Positions 26,455-37,155 of a stretch of DNA of 59,189 bases are shown here, piece after piece. Within the stretch, counting starts at the first letter, position 1. Every line of letters begins with the position of its first letter. A program made the translations under genes and the position numbers. Origin of the DNA: Rhodothermales bacterium (lineage in GTDB: Bacteria; Bacteroidota; Rhodothermia; Rhodothermales; JABDKH01); assembly GCA_013002165.1 (NCBI GenBank), contig JABDKO010000250.1, positions 1-59,189 on the forward strand, given 5' to 3'. The notes under the pieces are model-generated. The model was given only the letters and a program-made list of their open reading frames with translations. It did not search any database and had not been told where the DNA came from.

Positions 26455-27866
26455 CTGCCGCTGAGTTTGAGAGTCTTCCACGAGCCTCGTCTGAAGAACC
26501 AGAACGAAAGCGCAGCAAGGACGAACTGAGCCATAGCAGCACCCAGGTACACGCCGGATGTGTCAAGCCCGAACTGCACCCCGAGAAACCACGCCGCCGG
26601 TAGCTGAAATACCCAGAGCGCCAGTGCATTTATCAGGGTTGGTGTTCGGGTGTCGCCAGCACCATTGAATGATTGCATCATGACCATTCCCAGGCCCTCG
26701 GGAACGTAACCGATCGCTATTATCCGCAGACAGGCAACCCCTTCTCGAATCACGTCGGGGTCTTTAGTCGCGATTCCGATCAGGCTTGGTGCAAAAAGCA
26801 TCAGTAACACTGTAATCCCGAACAGGAACCCCGTGTTATACCGTGCACAGATGTATACTGACTTCTCCGCCCGGTCCGGCTTGCCGGCTCCGAGATTTTG
26901 TCCCACGAGAGTGGCTGCTGCATTGGCAAGGCCCCAGGATGGTAGCAGTGTGAATATGATAATTCTTACACCCACTGTATAACCGGCGGCAGCGACATCA
27001 CCAAACAACGTGACGATTCGAACGACGATTATCCAGGAGGCGGTAGAAACGAGAAACTGTATTATGCCCGGTATGGAGACACTGGCGAGGCTACGCACTA
27101 TGGCGGGATCATACGAGAAGGAAGATCGCTTGATCGACATATGATTCCGGGACCGCGAAAGTGAGAATATCTGGAACAGAATTCCCAAAGATCTTCCGAT
27201 TATCGTTGCGATTGCTGCACCTTCAATACCCAGCTCCGGAAACGGACCAATTCCGAAAATGAGTAATGGGTCGAGCACGATGTTGAGAGCGTTTGCGACA
27301 AACAGGGACCACATGGCAACGCTCGGGTCACCCGCACCGCGAAAGACTGCGTTAATTACAAACAGCAGCATAATAGTGGCATTGCCGCCGAACATAAGTG
27401 CGCAATATCCAGAACCGACGGAGACAACCGACTCCGACGCACCCATGAGTCGAAGTAGCTCGGGAGCGTATGCCACACCGACGATACTGAATGGTATCGA
27501 AAGCAGAATTGTCAGTACAATAACGTGGACGGCCGCCTGTGCTGCAGCCTCGGGATTCTTTTCACCGATACGGCGAGCAACTAGCGCCGTGGCCCCCATG
27601 CTGAATCCAATTCCGACGGCGAATATCAGAATGACAAGCGTTCCTGATATTCCTACCGCCGCCAGTGCGTCCGGACCCAGTCGACCAACAAAGATTACAT
27701 CGGCAACCTCAAAAATCGATTGCATGAGCATCTCAAGCACCATGGGAACCGACAACAGCAGAACAGCCCGCCGAATATTCCCCGATGTGAAGTCACGGTT
27801 TGTACCAAGTAGCGAATCTACCAGATCACGACGAAGTGAAGAGTCGGTTTGTGCTTGCCTGGACAA
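26451..27866 (-). CDS. MATE family efflux transporter
   Basis: 471-residue multidrug and toxin extrusion protein of the inner membrane, a cation-coupled antiporter. About twelve hydrophobic segments arranged as two six-helix halves. The MATE pattern is seen in RRAVLLLSVPMVLEMLMQSIFEVADVIFVGRLG, LFVANALNIVLDPLLIFG and NAAATLVGQNLGAGKP. It begins 9 nt downstream of the DUF5686 gene, which overlaps parE, so it may share a transcript with topoisomerase IV. Substrates cannot be predicted from sequence. Confidence 0.93.
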   Translation of the reverse strand: MSRQAQTDSSLRRDLVDSLLGTNRDFTSGNIRRAVLLLSVPMVLEMLMQSIFEVADVIFVGRLGPDALAAVGISGTLVILIFAVGIGFSMGATALVARRIGEKNPEAAAQAAVHVIVLTILLSIPFSIVGVAYAPELLRLMGASESVVSVGSGYCALMFGGNATIMLLFVINAVFRGAGDPSVAMWSLFVANALNIVLDPLLIFGIGPFPELGIEGAAIATIIGRSLGILFQIFSLSRSRNHMSIKRSSFSYDPAIVRSLASVSIPGIIQFLVSTASWIIVVRIVTLFGDVAAAGYTVGVRIIIFTLLPSWGLANAAATLVGQNLGAGKPDRAEKSVYICARYNTGFLFGITVLLMLFAPSLIGIATKDPDVIREGVACLRIIAIGYVPEGLGMVMMQSFNGAGDTRTPTLINALALWVFQLPAAWFLGVQFGLDTSGVYLGAAMAQFVLAALSFWFFRRGSWKTLKLSGS

Positions 27867-27875
27867 AAAGATTTC

Positions 27876-30290
27876 TTAGAAGAGTCTCGCAGCGGAAACG
27901 CCGATGCCGAAGTTATTTCCGCCGATCTCATGTGCAACATCGAGCCTGAAAATACCCAGCAGCCCTCCGACGGAAAGGCCAGCCTCGTGATACCAACCCA
28001 TCGTGGTCGGTGGATCAAACGATAGTTCACTCATTGCACTCTGGCTTATATCTGTGCGGGCGTGACCACCAAAGATAGTTAGTGAGATTCCATTCCGTGC
28101 CAGTGACCAGGCACCCAACACTTCAAACAGAGCACTTCGGAAATTATGCTCCCAGAACACCGCCACAACCTCATCTCCCTGAAACGGAATGTCTCCCGCG
28201 GACCGAAGCGAACCAAACGGTGTAAACGGTCCGTTGGATACATCAACGATTGACATTTTTTGGAGCGGAGTTTCTCCCTGATGCACCGCACCGACCAGCT
28301 TCACGTCAAGAGTTTGAGATACAAGCCTACGACGTTGAAATGTGGAGAATCGCCAGTCGGCCGTTCCACCAAATTTCAGGAAATCAACATCCGACCCCAG
28401 AAAATCCGGACTGCTGTATTCGACATTCATGGACAGCGAGCGTGCGCCGGTGACCGGCAGACTTGTTTCCGGCTCGTTGATCACGATGTTCGCACCGACT
28501 GACCTGAAATCTCCTGCACCGACTGCCGGATTGCTTCGTTGCACTTTTCCCCGACCCACAAGGTCATAACTGGTGTTCCGTCTGACTGAACCGAATGTGG
28601 AAACGTCCAGCGTTGCTCCGATCGTCACTCTTGAGCGGGTCAGGGTGACGTGTGGATTTACAACAACTCCTTTTCTGAGATAGTAATCGTAATAGTCGGG
28701 ATGTCCGAACAGCGACAACAACGATGTAATAGCCACCGGGTTTACGTCTGATCGGTACGTTGACCGAATTCCTCTTTCATAGAGCACATCCAGCTCCACG
28801 TACGTTCGTCCTCCAGTGACGAAGCCGCCACCCACCTTGTATGACCACGCCTTACGGGCTGATTGGTACGTCCCACCCACTACAGGACGAAACTGCGTTT
28901 TTGTACCGATTTTCATTTTCGCATCCAGCCCTATCCGAAAACCTTCAACCCGATTGAAAGCCACGTTGGGAATGAATCGCGTATCTGCTCCGAGACCCTG
29001 CTGCGCCGATTCCTGATCTTGATCGTCCGCACTTATGTTGACCCCCGCCATTCTCCCCAGCAATCCACCTGGGGCAAACGCTTTCTCCATCGATAGCGTA
29101 CTATCTATGTCATTGTAGGCAGAAAATTCAGCGTCGGTGAGCGGTACGGTCCAGGCATCAAGACTGTCAGCCGACTGACGCGCGCCTTCTACAACAATGT
29201 CATTTCTTTCTGCCGCAAATAGTGAGTCTGGCACAGTGGTGTTTATCTGGTAGTCCGAAAGTCGCGACAGTTGATCGACAGTAATACGGGGGATATCGAC
29301 GAGCGGACCAAAGGCAATTTTGATTTCGGTTGTTGTATGCAGGTCCGAGGGTAACCATTGGCCGTTGCCGAAATCGGAATACTGTTGATACATCACCGTT
29401 CGCACGTCCTCAAATGGCGGAGGAAAGTAAATAGCCTTGCCCGGTGTCAGGTTGACTTCAAGCAGTACAAATTCCTCGGCCAGGACACGGATGTAACCCC
29501 TGAAACCGACTTTCCTGCTTGTGGCTGGCTCGACCTGAATCTCGTAGACGAGCTGGTCATCCAGGTAGACGTAGTCCGAAACGAAGAACCGATAGTGATT
29601 GAGCGCCTCCGGGTGCGTCACTCCTCTGAGGTTAAAACCGCCTATGTCAATGTTGTCGTCGTACAGGTTTGCGACAAACGTCGCGGCGGGAAGGAGTTCT
29701 TCAAACAGAAGGTTGCGCGTCTGGCGCTGAGAAAGATTCACCTCGCGCAGACCATCGCCTTTTCGCCAGTATGCCTCGGTGAAACTCTCGATGATCGACA
29801 CGATACCCGTATCATTCTGCACAGTGAATCTATTATAGGCGTTCGCCTTATACGTTGACAGACTTTCACGCATCTCCTGCTTTCGTGCGATAACTCGCCT
29901 CATTATCTCGCGTGCAGGATTTTCGCCCGTGACGACGACCTCGCCAAGCGGTACAATAGCTCGTCGAAGCGCGACTCTGATTTCAAACGGTCCGTTCCGG
30001 GTCAGAGATATCTTTTCGGACTGATAGCCGACATATCTGAAAATAGCCGTGGCCGGAACCCGATTAACAGGCAGCGAAAAATATCCTTCACTGTTTGTAA
30101 TCGTTCCTGCGGATGTTCCTTCAATCCGAATGCTCGCCGCCGGGAGGCTCTCGCCGCTTTCTGCATCGATTACGTAGCCGCGATAAAGAGATTGCGCATC
30201 GGCGTCCAGCCAGAATAATCCAAGTAACAGACTTAGAAGAAGTGCAGATGTTTGAATTCGCCATCGCGAATGACGGCCCGGATCAGACAT
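27876..30290 (-). CDS. DUF5686/carboxypeptidase-regulatory-domain outer-membrane protein
   Basis: 804-residue exported protein typical of Bacteroidota. A hydrophobic signal segment is followed by a carboxypeptidase-regulatory-like (Ig-type) domain, about residues 36-115 (YRGYVIDAESGESLPAASIRIEGTSAGTITNSEGYFSLPV), and a DUF5686-type region starting PAREIMRRVIARKQEM. The C-terminal half is beta-rich and ends in Phe (SAARLF), as outer-membrane barrels do. The ATG at 30290 is used; the adjacent TTG at 30293 adds one residue. It overlaps the end of parE by 8 nt. Function unknown; outer-membrane location inferred. Confidence 0.87.
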   Translation of the reverse strand: MSDPGRHSRWRIQTSALLLSLLLGLFWLDADAQSLYRGYVIDAESGESLPAASIRIEGTSAGTITNSEGYFSLPVNRVPATAIFRYVGYQSEKISLTRNGPFEIRVALRRAIVPLGEVVVTGENPAREIMRRVIARKQEMRESLSTYKANAYNRFTVQNDTGIVSIIESFTEAYWRKGDGLREVNLSQRQTRNLLFEELLPAATFVANLYDDNIDIGGFNLRGVTHPEALNHYRFFVSDYVYLDDQLVYEIQVEPATSRKVGFRGYIRVLAEEFVLLEVNLTPGKAIYFPPPFEDVRTVMYQQYSDFGNGQWLPSDLHTTTEIKIAFGPLVDIPRITVDQLSRLSDYQINTTVPDSLFAAERNDIVVEGARQSADSLDAWTVPLTDAEFSAYNDIDSTLSMEKAFAPGGLLGRMAGVNISADDQDQESAQQGLGADTRFIPNVAFNRVEGFRIGLDAKMKIGTKTQFRPVVGGTYQSARKAWSYKVGGGFVTGGRTYVELDVLYERGIRSTYRSDVNPVAITSLLSLFGHPDYYDYYLRKGVVVNPHVTLTRSRVTIGATLDVSTFGSVRRNTSYDLVGRGKVQRSNPAVGAGDFRSVGANIVINEPETSLPVTGARSLSMNVEYSSPDFLGSDVDFLKFGGTADWRFSTFQRRRLVSQTLDVKLVGAVHQGETPLQKMSIVDVSNGPFTPFGSLRSAGDIPFQGDEVVAVFWEHNFRSALFEVLGAWSLARNGISLTIFGGHARTDISQSAMSELSFDPPTTMGWYHEAGLSVGGLLGIFRLDVAHEIGGNNFGIGVSAARLF

Positions 30291-32226
30291 CAAGTTCTTC
30301 GACCTCGGTAGCGTTGCTCATAATAAAATCAAAGCGTGGTGCAGAGTCTTTACCCATCAATTCCTGCATGGTGGTTTCCGTCACGAGCTTCCTGTCTGCT
30401 GGAATGGTGACTTGCAAGAGGCGCCTGGTTTCCGGGTTCAAGGTTGTTTCGTTCAACGTCTTTGGCATCATCTCTCCCAGGCCCTTGAACCGCTGTATTT
30501 CGACCTTCAGATCTTTCCTCTTCTTTCGCAAATCTGAAATTATTTTTTCCTTGTCCGAATCGTCCAAAGCCCAGTGCGATTCCTTTCCTGCGTCGATTCG
30601 GTACAGCGGAGGTTGAGCTATAAAGACATGTCCATTTTCGATCAGTGGACGCATATACCGGTAAAAGAACGTGAGTAAAAGGGTAGCTATGTGATGGCCG
30701 TCCGAATCGGCATCCATGAGTAGTATTACGCTGTGGTACCTGAGCTGGGACAGATTCAGATTGTCGCCTATCCCACAACCCAGTGCCTGAACAATGTTGG
30801 AAAGCTCTTTGTTTGCGTTGACTTTGGATAAACTCGCCTGTTCGGCATTCAATACTTTACCACGCAGCGGAAGAACGGCCTGATGATTCCGGTTCCTGCC
30901 TTGCTTCGCCGAACCTCCCGCTGAGTCGCCTTCAACAATAAAGATCTCACACTCTGCCGGATCCGTCGACGAACAGTCGGCCAGTTTCCCGGGAAGGTTC
31001 AGCCGGTGACTAATAGACGACTTGCGCCGGACCGATTTGGCTGCGGCTCGACTTGCGGCTCTGGCACGCGCGGATTGAATAACACGGGTAGCGATAGCCT
31101 CACCCGTTGTGGGGTTGTCATTCAGATATTGCTCGAGGTCAAGGCGCAATGCCCCGACAATTTTCGACCGCGCTCCGGGATTATTGAGTTTCTCTTTCGT
31201 CTGACCTTGAAACTGCGGGTCGACCATGAACAAATTAATGATCGCTACCATGCCTTCACGAACATCGTCAGCAGAAACGTCCAGGTTTTTGACGGTAAGA
31301 TTGTGAGTCTCCATGTAAGCCCGCACCGAACTGCGGACCGCATCTTTCAATCCCTGTTCGTGCGTACCGCCATCCCGCGTCGGGATTCCGTTAACGAAGG
31401 AAAGAACTCGCTCGCGTGGTGATTCTGTCCATTGCAATGCAATCTCGACGCGCAAGCCATCCTTCATACCCTCCTGCTTGATGCTAAATACTTCGGGGTG
31501 TACCGGTCGCATTTTTTCCGTGGTGACAACATGCTCGAGGTATTCAACGATACCACCCTCGTGATGATACTCGAACTTCTCGCCTGACACCTCGTCCTTG
31601 TAGACTATTCGGAGAGCCGCGTTCAGGTACGCTTTCGTATCAAGCTGATCCCGGATAAGTGTCGAATCGAACTTGATTGACTCGAAGATTTCAGGATCGG
31701 GATGAAAGAAAACAGATGTGCCGGTTCCGCGAGTATTTCTGCTCGTCGTTTTCAGTTTGGTCTTGGGAAGGCCCTTACTGTACGTCTGCTGAAATGTCTT
31801 TCCATCGCGTTTCACCGTCGCAACGAGTTTGTCCGACAGTGCGTTGACAACGGATGATCCGACGCCGTGTAAGCCTCCAGACGTGATATAGTTTGAAGAG
31901 TCAAATTTACCGCCGGCGTGCAACGTTGTGAGGATGACCTCCAGCGTTGGCTTTTTCATTTTCGGATGCATGTCTACAGGGATGCCGCGACCGTTGTCGG
32001 TGACTGTGACACTTTGACCATCTTTATGTAGAGTGACATCGATTTGTGATGCGTACCCGTTTGTGGCTTCATCAACTGCATTGTCAACGACTTCCCAGAG
32101 AAGGTGATGCAGACCGGACTTGCCGGTCCCGCCGATATACATTCCGGGTCGCTTGCGGACTGGTTCAAGGCCTTCAAGAACCTGAATATCCTGCCCGGTG
32201 TATCGTTTCTTTGTCGTCGATGCCAT
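30283..32226 (-). CDS. parE: DNA topoisomerase IV subunit B
   Basis: 647-residue GHKL/Toprim type IIA topoisomerase subunit. ATPase signatures: RPGMYIGG, EVVDNAVDEA, TDNGRGIPV and GGLHGVGSSVVNALS. The Toprim domain has EGDSAGGSAKQGR and DADSDGHHI, with EIQRFKGLGEMMP at the C-terminal end. ParE rather than GyrB is suggested by pairing with an adjacent ParC-type A subunit and the compact length. It starts 7 nt after the parC stop and overlaps the DUF5686 gene by 8 nt. The complex decatenates daughter chromosomes and relaxes supercoils. Confidence 0.94.
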   Translation of the reverse strand: MASTTKKRYTGQDIQVLEGLEPVRKRPGMYIGGTGKSGLHHLLWEVVDNAVDEATNGYASQIDVTLHKDGQSVTVTDNGRGIPVDMHPKMKKPTLEVILTTLHAGGKFDSSNYITSGGLHGVGSSVVNALSDKLVATVKRDGKTFQQTYSKGLPKTKLKTTSRNTRGTGTSVFFHPDPEIFESIKFDSTLIRDQLDTKAYLNAALRIVYKDEVSGEKFEYHHEGGIVEYLEHVVTTEKMRPVHPEVFSIKQEGMKDGLRVEIALQWTESPRERVLSFVNGIPTRDGGTHEQGLKDAVRSSVRAYMETHNLTVKNLDVSADDVREGMVAIINLFMVDPQFQGQTKEKLNNPGARSKIVGALRLDLEQYLNDNPTTGEAIATRVIQSARARAASRAAAKSVRRKSSISHRLNLPGKLADCSSTDPAECEIFIVEGDSAGGSAKQGRNRNHQAVLPLRGKVLNAEQASLSKVNANKELSNIVQALGCGIGDNLNLSQLRYHSVILLMDADSDGHHIATLLLTFFYRYMRPLIENGHVFIAQPPLYRIDAGKESHWALDDSDKEKIISDLRKKRKDLKVEIQRFKGLGEMMPKTLNETTLNPETRRLLQVTIPADRKLVTETTMQELMGKDSAPRFDFIMSNATEVEELDV

Positions 32227-32233
32227 GGGCTGC

Positions 32234-34567
32234 CTATGATGATCCGTTTAGTGTAATCTCAACAGGTTCAAGGAAGACCTTCCGGATGGTACCTCGCTTT
32301 ATGATGGCGCGGCCTTTGTTTCCACGATTCGTAACGTCGTATTTAGTCGGCCTGATCGTCTCCTTTCTCCCACGCGATGTCTCGACCTCGAGGCCTTCTC
32401 TTGCCGCGACGGAGAATGCGACGCCGATGACGCGATCATCCCTGGAAACCCGAATTGCTATAACTCCTTTGGCTGCACTTTTTACAATTGATATTTGTTG
32501 AATTGGAAAGATCAACGCGAATCCATTCGCAGTAGCAATACAAACATTTTCGTCTCCGTATGAAAGGTCCGCCATAACAACAGCATCTCCTTTCCCGAGA
32601 CGCATGTATAGTCTGCCATTCTTTGTCGATGGTTCCGCAAAGAGGCTAACCGGGATTCTCAGGCTTTGCCCCTGTTCAGAGATTGCGGCTACGAATGGAC
32701 CTGCGGGTTCCGAAGCGTCAGCATCCTCCTCGAAAAGATCCAGTTCAGAGTCAACTTCGTAATACGGTTCCGGAATTACACGTTCGTCGAGGGAGACTAC
32801 GCCAACCACCCTTTCTCCATCCGAAAAATCAAAAAGTTTCTGAATCGGTACGCCGTGTCCGGTAGTTGATGGAAGGTCCGAAATGCGGATCGTGTATGCC
32901 CGACCTGCACTGGTGAAGAAGGAAACGGATGCTCGAGTGGATCCCGGTAGAACCCACCCGATCTCATCGCCATCGCGAACGCGGATACTTGAAATATCAG
33001 AATAGGACCGTTGTCGCTTTACCCATCCGTCCCGGGTGACGATGACTGATGTGTCCTCCTTGACGATGTAATCTTCGGCCGAATACGAGGTGACCTCGTC
33101 TGGTCCCCCGACTGTCGAGCGTCGTGGCGAGGCAAACTTTTTGCGTACGTCTGCAAGTTCGGACTTAACGAGTTTCCACCGGGCACGTTCGTCCTTCAGC
33201 AACTTTCGAAGACGCGCAGCCTCCTTCCGTTTCTCTTCCAGCTCCTGCTGAATTGCTTCGATCTCAAGGCGGGACAGTTTGAAAAGCTTCGTTTCGAGAA
33301 CGGCTTCTGCTTGAACGTCATCTATGCGGAAGCGGTGGATCAGTCTTTGAGCCGCATCTGATTTGTTACTGGATGCCCGGATAATTTTTATTGCTTCGTC
33401 GAGGGCGCCGAAGATTTTTTCGAAGCCTTCCAGAATATGTATTCGCTTCTCAAGCTGATCAAGGTCGTAAGAGAGCCGCCGCACGACGACTTCCATTCTG
33501 AAATCGAGGAAGTGGCGTAGCACGGTCCGCAGATCGACGCGCGCTGGCGAGCATATGTCAGAATTCTCATTGGGAATCAGACATGTCAGATTCACATGAA
33601 AACGTGTTTGCAGAACCGTATGCTTGAACAAGTAGGCAATTGCTTTTTCGTGGTCAGCACCGCGCTTGAGCTCAAGAACAATCCGGATATCTTCAGTAGA
33701 TTCGTCGCGAATGTCAACAATCTGCGGGACCTTCTCCTTGATGATGTGGTCTGCAATTGATTCGATCAGATTCGATTTCGATACTGCGTACGGGATCGAT
33801 GTAATGACAATACGCTTCTTCCCTTCCAGTTTATACTCGCCGCGAATTTCAACCGGTCCTTCACCTGCTTCGTAGATCGCGAGTAGCTCCTCTTTCGTGT
33901 TGAGGATTCTACCGCCTGTTGGAAAATCCGGCGCTGTAATGAACTTTTCCACCAATGTCGAATTTCGCGCATTCGGTGATCCGATCATGTACTCCAACGC
34001 TGCGACAACCTCGCCGAGGTTGTGGGGTGGTATATTTGTTGCCATCCCGACCGCGATTCCAGTGGCACCATTGACCAGAAGATTGGGGTACCGTGACGGA
34101 AGTACGACAGGTTCGAAAAGCGTGCCATCAAAGTTCGGTCTGAAGTTGACAGTGTCTTTACGTATCTCCTCAAGCAATTGTATTGCCAGGGGCCGGAGCT
34201 TCGCTTCCGTGTAGCGCATTGCGGCGGGGCTATCGCCATCCAGAGAGCCAAAGTTGCCCTGCCCGTCTACCAGAGGATCGCGCATGGAAAAGTCCTGCGC
34301 CATCCGAACCATAGCGTCATAGATAGCCGAGTCGCCATGGGGGTGGTACTTACCCATGACTTCACCCACCACTGTAGCACTCTTCCGGTGACGGCCCTCC
34401 GGATAAAGCCGCAGGTTGGCAAACATAGCGTACAGAATTCGCCGCTGTACAGGTTTCAAACCATCCCTGATATCCGGCAGGGCACGGGCCGTAATAACGG
34501 ACAATGCATAGTTCAGATATCGCTCGCGCGTAGTCTCGTCTAATGGAATCGAATCGACAATCCGCAT
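32234..34567 (-). CDS. parC: DNA topoisomerase IV subunit A
   Basis: 777-residue breakage-reunion subunit. The catalytic tyrosine is in MRYTEAKL (Tyr119 from the ATG at 34567). The quinolone-resistance region reads [15 protein letters not shown], with Ser80 and Asp84, residues associated with sensitivity in known enzymes. A coiled-coil stretch (about 400-475) and a C-terminal beta-pinwheel follow. The pinwheel has no canonical GyrA box; a partly similar NRGNKGR lies near residue 755, supporting ParC over GyrA. ATG 34567 is preferred over the TTG at 34579. Probably cotranscribed with parE. Confidence 0.93.
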   Translation of the reverse strand: MRIVDSIPLDETTRERYLNYALSVITARALPDIRDGLKPVQRRILYAMFANLRLYPEGRHRKSATVVGEVMGKYHPHGDSAIYDAMVRMAQDFSMRDPLVDGQGNFGSLDGDSPAAMRYTEAKLRPLAIQLLEEIRKDTVNFRPNFDGTLFEPVVLPSRYPNLLVNGATGIAVGMATNIPPHNLGEVVAALEYMIGSPNARNSTLVEKFITAPDFPTGGRILNTKEELLAIYEAGEGPVEIRGEYKLEGKKRIVITSIPYAVSKSNLIESIADHIIKEKVPQIVDIRDESTEDIRIVLELKRGADHEKAIAYLFKHTVLQTRFHVNLTCLIPNENSDICSPARVDLRTVLRHFLDFRMEVVVRRLSYDLDQLEKRIHILEGFEKIFGALDEAIKIIRASSNKSDAAQRLIHRFRIDDVQAEAVLETKLFKLSRLEIEAIQQELEEKRKEAARLRKLLKDERARWKLVKSELADVRKKFASPRRSTVGGPDEVTSYSAEDYIVKEDTSVIVTRDGWVKRQRSYSDISSIRVRDGDEIGWVLPGSTRASVSFFTSAGRAYTIRISDLPSTTGHGVPIQKLFDFSDGERVVGVVSLDERVIPEPYYEVDSELDLFEEDADASEPAGPFVAAISEQGQSLRIPVSLFAEPSTKNGRLYMRLGKGDAVVMADLSYGDENVCIATANGFALIFPIQQISIVKSAAKGVIAIRVSRDDRVIGVAFSVAAREGLEVETSRGRKETIRPTKYDVTNRGNKGRAIIKRGTIRKVFLEPVEITLNGSS

Positions 34568-34666
34568 ACTGCAGGTCAATAACGGCTATAAGATTAGTAG
34601 TGGGCTTCGATTATACGAAACGTGACCGTTATTTGTGCCTCGGTGATAATCCGGTTCGATGGATTT

Positions 34667-35314
34667 CTAACCAGCTTTTGAACGTGCGATTGTAAAAAAG
34701 TCCGATCGTTCTGAAGGATGGATATTGAGAAGTGATGCCCTTGTCAACACGACGAGAATATCGGATGCATCTTCTTCCGGAATGTTGACGAGACTCGCAA
34801 ACTGGTCAACGGTAACTTGTCCGTATTCGTCGAGGTACCGCATGAGCGACAGTTCTCTGTCTCCAAACTCGAACGCTACGTCGACGTCTGCATCCCGGAG
34901 CTTCATTAGCCGGGTAGATTCAGCGCTGGCTTCGACACTCTGGTCGGAGGCTCTAATGTAAACGACCTGTCTTTCGTCTTTCTGTACATAATGCGGCCGG
35001 TCGCCACTCGAGGATACCCTTATGACAATGACTTCTCGTCGGCGAGATACATGCACGAGTTCGATATCAATGGCAACTGGTGGACTGCAAAAAGTATCAA
35101 GGATGGATCGCAGAGCAAACAATTCTTCTTCGCGGTCTCGAACCCCGGTAACGGTACCATCATCATCAACGCCAATGAGCAGGATACCGCCGCCAGAATT
35201 TGCAAAAGCTGCTACTTCCTTCGCGAACCGCGCTCCTTCTGGAATTCGTTTCTTGAATTCCAGGTGCTGGCCTTCACCGGTTCGAGCTAACCTGGTAACG
35301 TCGTCGAGGGTCAT
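34667..35314 (-). CDS. AlbA_2 domain (Schlafen-like) ATP-/DNA-binding protein
   Basis: 215 residues. The N-terminal AlbA_2 domain is marked by EGQHLEFKKRIPEGARFAKEVAAFANSGGGILLIGVDDDG and later VVYIRASDQS; the C-terminal ~65 residues look like a winged helix (LMRYLDEYGQVTVDQFASLVNIPEEDASDIL). Such proteins are usually annotated as putative DNA-binding or transcriptional regulators, and nuclease-like activity is known for some Schlafen relatives. It sits between gpsA and parC on the same strand, with 99 nt to parC, so it may influence that operon, but no direct evidence exists in the sequence. Confidence 0.82.
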   Translation of the reverse strand: MTLDDVTRLARTGEGQHLEFKKRIPEGARFAKEVAAFANSGGGILLIGVDDDGTVTGVRDREEELFALRSILDTFCSPPVAIDIELVHVSRRREVIVIRVSSSGDRPHYVQKDERQVVYIRASDQSVEASAESTRLMKLRDADVDVAFEFGDRELSLMRYLDEYGQVTVDQFASLVNIPEEDASDILVVLTRASLLNIHPSERSDFFTIARSKAG

Positions 35315-35344
35315 GGTAGTTACTGATACTTTTTTACGCAGGTG

Positions 35345-36379
35345 TTATCGAACTGTATCCTGTGGTTCATGAAGCCATTCTTCAGTTTTGGCAGATCGTT
35401 CCATCAAATCCTTGACGGCTTCTTCAGGTTTCTTACCCTCAAACAGTATTGCATAGACGGCAGCAGTAATGGGCATGTCAACACCAATTCGAAGAGCAAG
35501 ATCATGCACGGAACGAGTTGTCCGGACGCCTTCCGCGACCATCTGCATTTCGTTTTGCACTTGCTCCAGGGACTTTCCTTTTCCAATTTCCTCTCCAAGA
35601 AACCGGTTGCGACTATGCTTACTCATGCATGTAACGACCAGATCGCCAATACCGGCAAGGCCTGAGAAGGTCTGAGGATTGGCTCCCATTGCAACACCGA
35701 AGCGACGGATTTCGGCGATACCACGAGTGATCAATGCGGCTTTCGCGTTATCGCCGTATCCAACGCCTTCCGACATGCCCGCTGCAATGGCGAGTATGTT
35801 CTTTACTGAGCCGGCAATCTCGACTCCGATGACATCGTTGTTCGCGTAGACTCTCAGGCGAGGAGTCATAAAAGTGTCCTGAAGGATCGAGGCGGTCGTA
35901 CTGCTCGACGACGCAACAACAACAGCTGTGGGCGTACCTGTTCCGACCTCTTCGGCATGACTCGGTCCATATAGCACTGCTATTCTGTCCGGATCAAAGT
36001 CCGGATAGACATCTTGTACTACCTGCGAGGTGGTCAGCAACGTCTCATTCTCGATTCCCTTCGCCACAGATACAATCAATAATTCCGGGTGCACGAGGTC
36101 GCGCAGGGATTCAGCGACCGGTCGTACCGCATGTGACGGGGTTGCAAACAACCAGATATCTGCATCACGCGCCGCACTGAACAGATCGGATGTGACGATG
36201 ACATTCTCCGGGATCTTTACGTCTGGCAGATAGGTCTCGTTATGGCGCTCTCGTCGCATGAACTCGGCTGCCTCCTCGCGACGCGCCCACAGGCTAACCT
36301 TGTGGCCACTCGATGCAAGGCTGATTGAAAGCGCAGTTCCGAAGCTTCCAGCCCCAATTACAGCGATCCGTTTAGACAC
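35345..36379 (-). CDS. gpsA: NAD(P)H-dependent glycerol-3-phosphate dehydrogenase
   Basis: 344-residue enzyme reducing dihydroxyacetone phosphate to sn-glycerol 3-phosphate for phospholipid synthesis. N-terminal Rossmann motif AVIGAGSFGTALS; FATPSHAVR; SVAKGIEN; the catalytic-lysine region SVKNILAIAAGMSEG; and AGIGDLVVTC with SRNRFLGEEIG. The start is GTG at 36379. plsY, which uses the product, lies 20 nt upstream on the same strand, so the pair forms a phospholipid-entry operon. An unusually short downstream gap (30 nt) leads to the AlbA_2 gene. Confidence 0.96.
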   Translation of the reverse strand: MSKRIAVIGAGSFGTALSISLASSGHKVSLWARREEAAEFMRRERHNETYLPDVKIPENVIVTSDLFSAARDADIWLFATPSHAVRPVAESLRDLVHPELLIVSVAKGIENETLLTTSQVVQDVYPDFDPDRIAVLYGPSHAEEVGTGTPTAVVVASSSSTTASILQDTFMTPRLRVYANNDVIGVEIAGSVKNILAIAAGMSEGVGYGDNAKAALITRGIAEIRRFGVAMGANPQTFSGLAGIGDLVVTCMSKHSRNRFLGEEIGKGKSLEQVQNEMQMVAEGVRTTRSVHDLALRIGVDMPITAAVYAILFEGKKPEEAVKDLMERSAKTEEWLHEPQDTVR

Positions 36380-36399
36380 AACTAGATTCGTTTAAACGA

Positions 36400-37083
36400 T
36401 TATAACTCCCCTCGCCCGTGCATACCCTTCGCAAGACGAAAGTTTCGAATACGATTCTCCTCACCGGAAAGTAAGCGTTTGATGTTACTCCTGTGGGCGT
36501 AAATCAAGCCTGCGGCGATCAGTAAACTCATCACAAATATGCTTGCATCCAATCTTTCTATGTTGAATACATATTTCCTGATTCCAACCGTTGTCGGGAA
36601 AGTGATTGCTGCAATCATTGATGCAAGTGAAACGTATCGAGTTGAAAACAGCACGATTACAAACATCGCCAGCGTAATCCACATGGAATACGGAGTAATG
36701 GCAAAGAGGACTCCGGCGGACGTGTTCATGCCCTTGCCTCCCTTGAAACCAATGTATACCGGATACATATGGCCGAGAATAGCGGCTGCTCCAGCTACCA
36801 TCTGGTAGAATACGTCTGGATTCCAGAATGGAAGCTCTATCACACCCTGGCCGAGTCGCAGTGATGCAATGACTCCTGCGGCTAGCAGGCCTTTACCAAC
36901 ATCCACAATGGTAGCCAGGACTCCAGCTTTCCAACCAAGCACACGAAAAGTGTTGGTCGCCCCAGCATTTCCGCTACCGTGCTCACGAACGTCGACCCCG
37001 GATATAAGCTTCCCTACCCAAACGCTGCCGGGTATCGAGCCAGCGAGGTAGCTAAGGACGACAATTACTATTAGAGAGAGCAT
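36400..37083 (-). CDS. plsY: acyl-phosphate:glycerol-3-phosphate acyltransferase
   Basis: 227-residue inner-membrane enzyme that transfers an acyl group from acyl-phosphate to glycerol 3-phosphate, the first committed step of phospholipid synthesis. Seen: SYLAGSIPGSVWVGKL, the conserved VDVREHGSGNAGATNTFRVLG loop, VDVGKG and GHMYPVYIGFKGGKGMNTSAG, all on the expected cytosolic/periplasmic faces between hydrophobic segments. Length is slightly above the usual ~200 because of a charged C-terminal tail. Paired with gpsA. Its upstream neighbour is purM, 72 nt away on the same strand. Confidence 0.95.
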   Translation of the reverse strand: MLSLIVIVVLSYLAGSIPGSVWVGKLISGVDVREHGSGNAGATNTFRVLGWKAGVLATIVDVGKGLLAAGVIASLRLGQGVIELPFWNPDVFYQMVAGAAAILGHMYPVYIGFKGGKGMNTSAGVLFAITPYSMWITLAMFVIVLFSTRYVSLASMIAAITFPTTVGIRKYVFNIERLDASIFVMSLLIAAGLIYAHRSNIKRLLSGEENRIRNFRLAKGMHGRGEL

Positions 37084-37155
37084 CAGCCAGAGTTAGTATT
37101 AGACAACGCAATGTACGATTCGAGAACTCAAGTGATCCAGACAGTACCAGCTGAC

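Noticed and set aside
29358-29858. 166-codon plus-strand frame inside the DUF5686 gene
   Set aside because: Shadow frame; the minus-strand gene shows family motifs across it.
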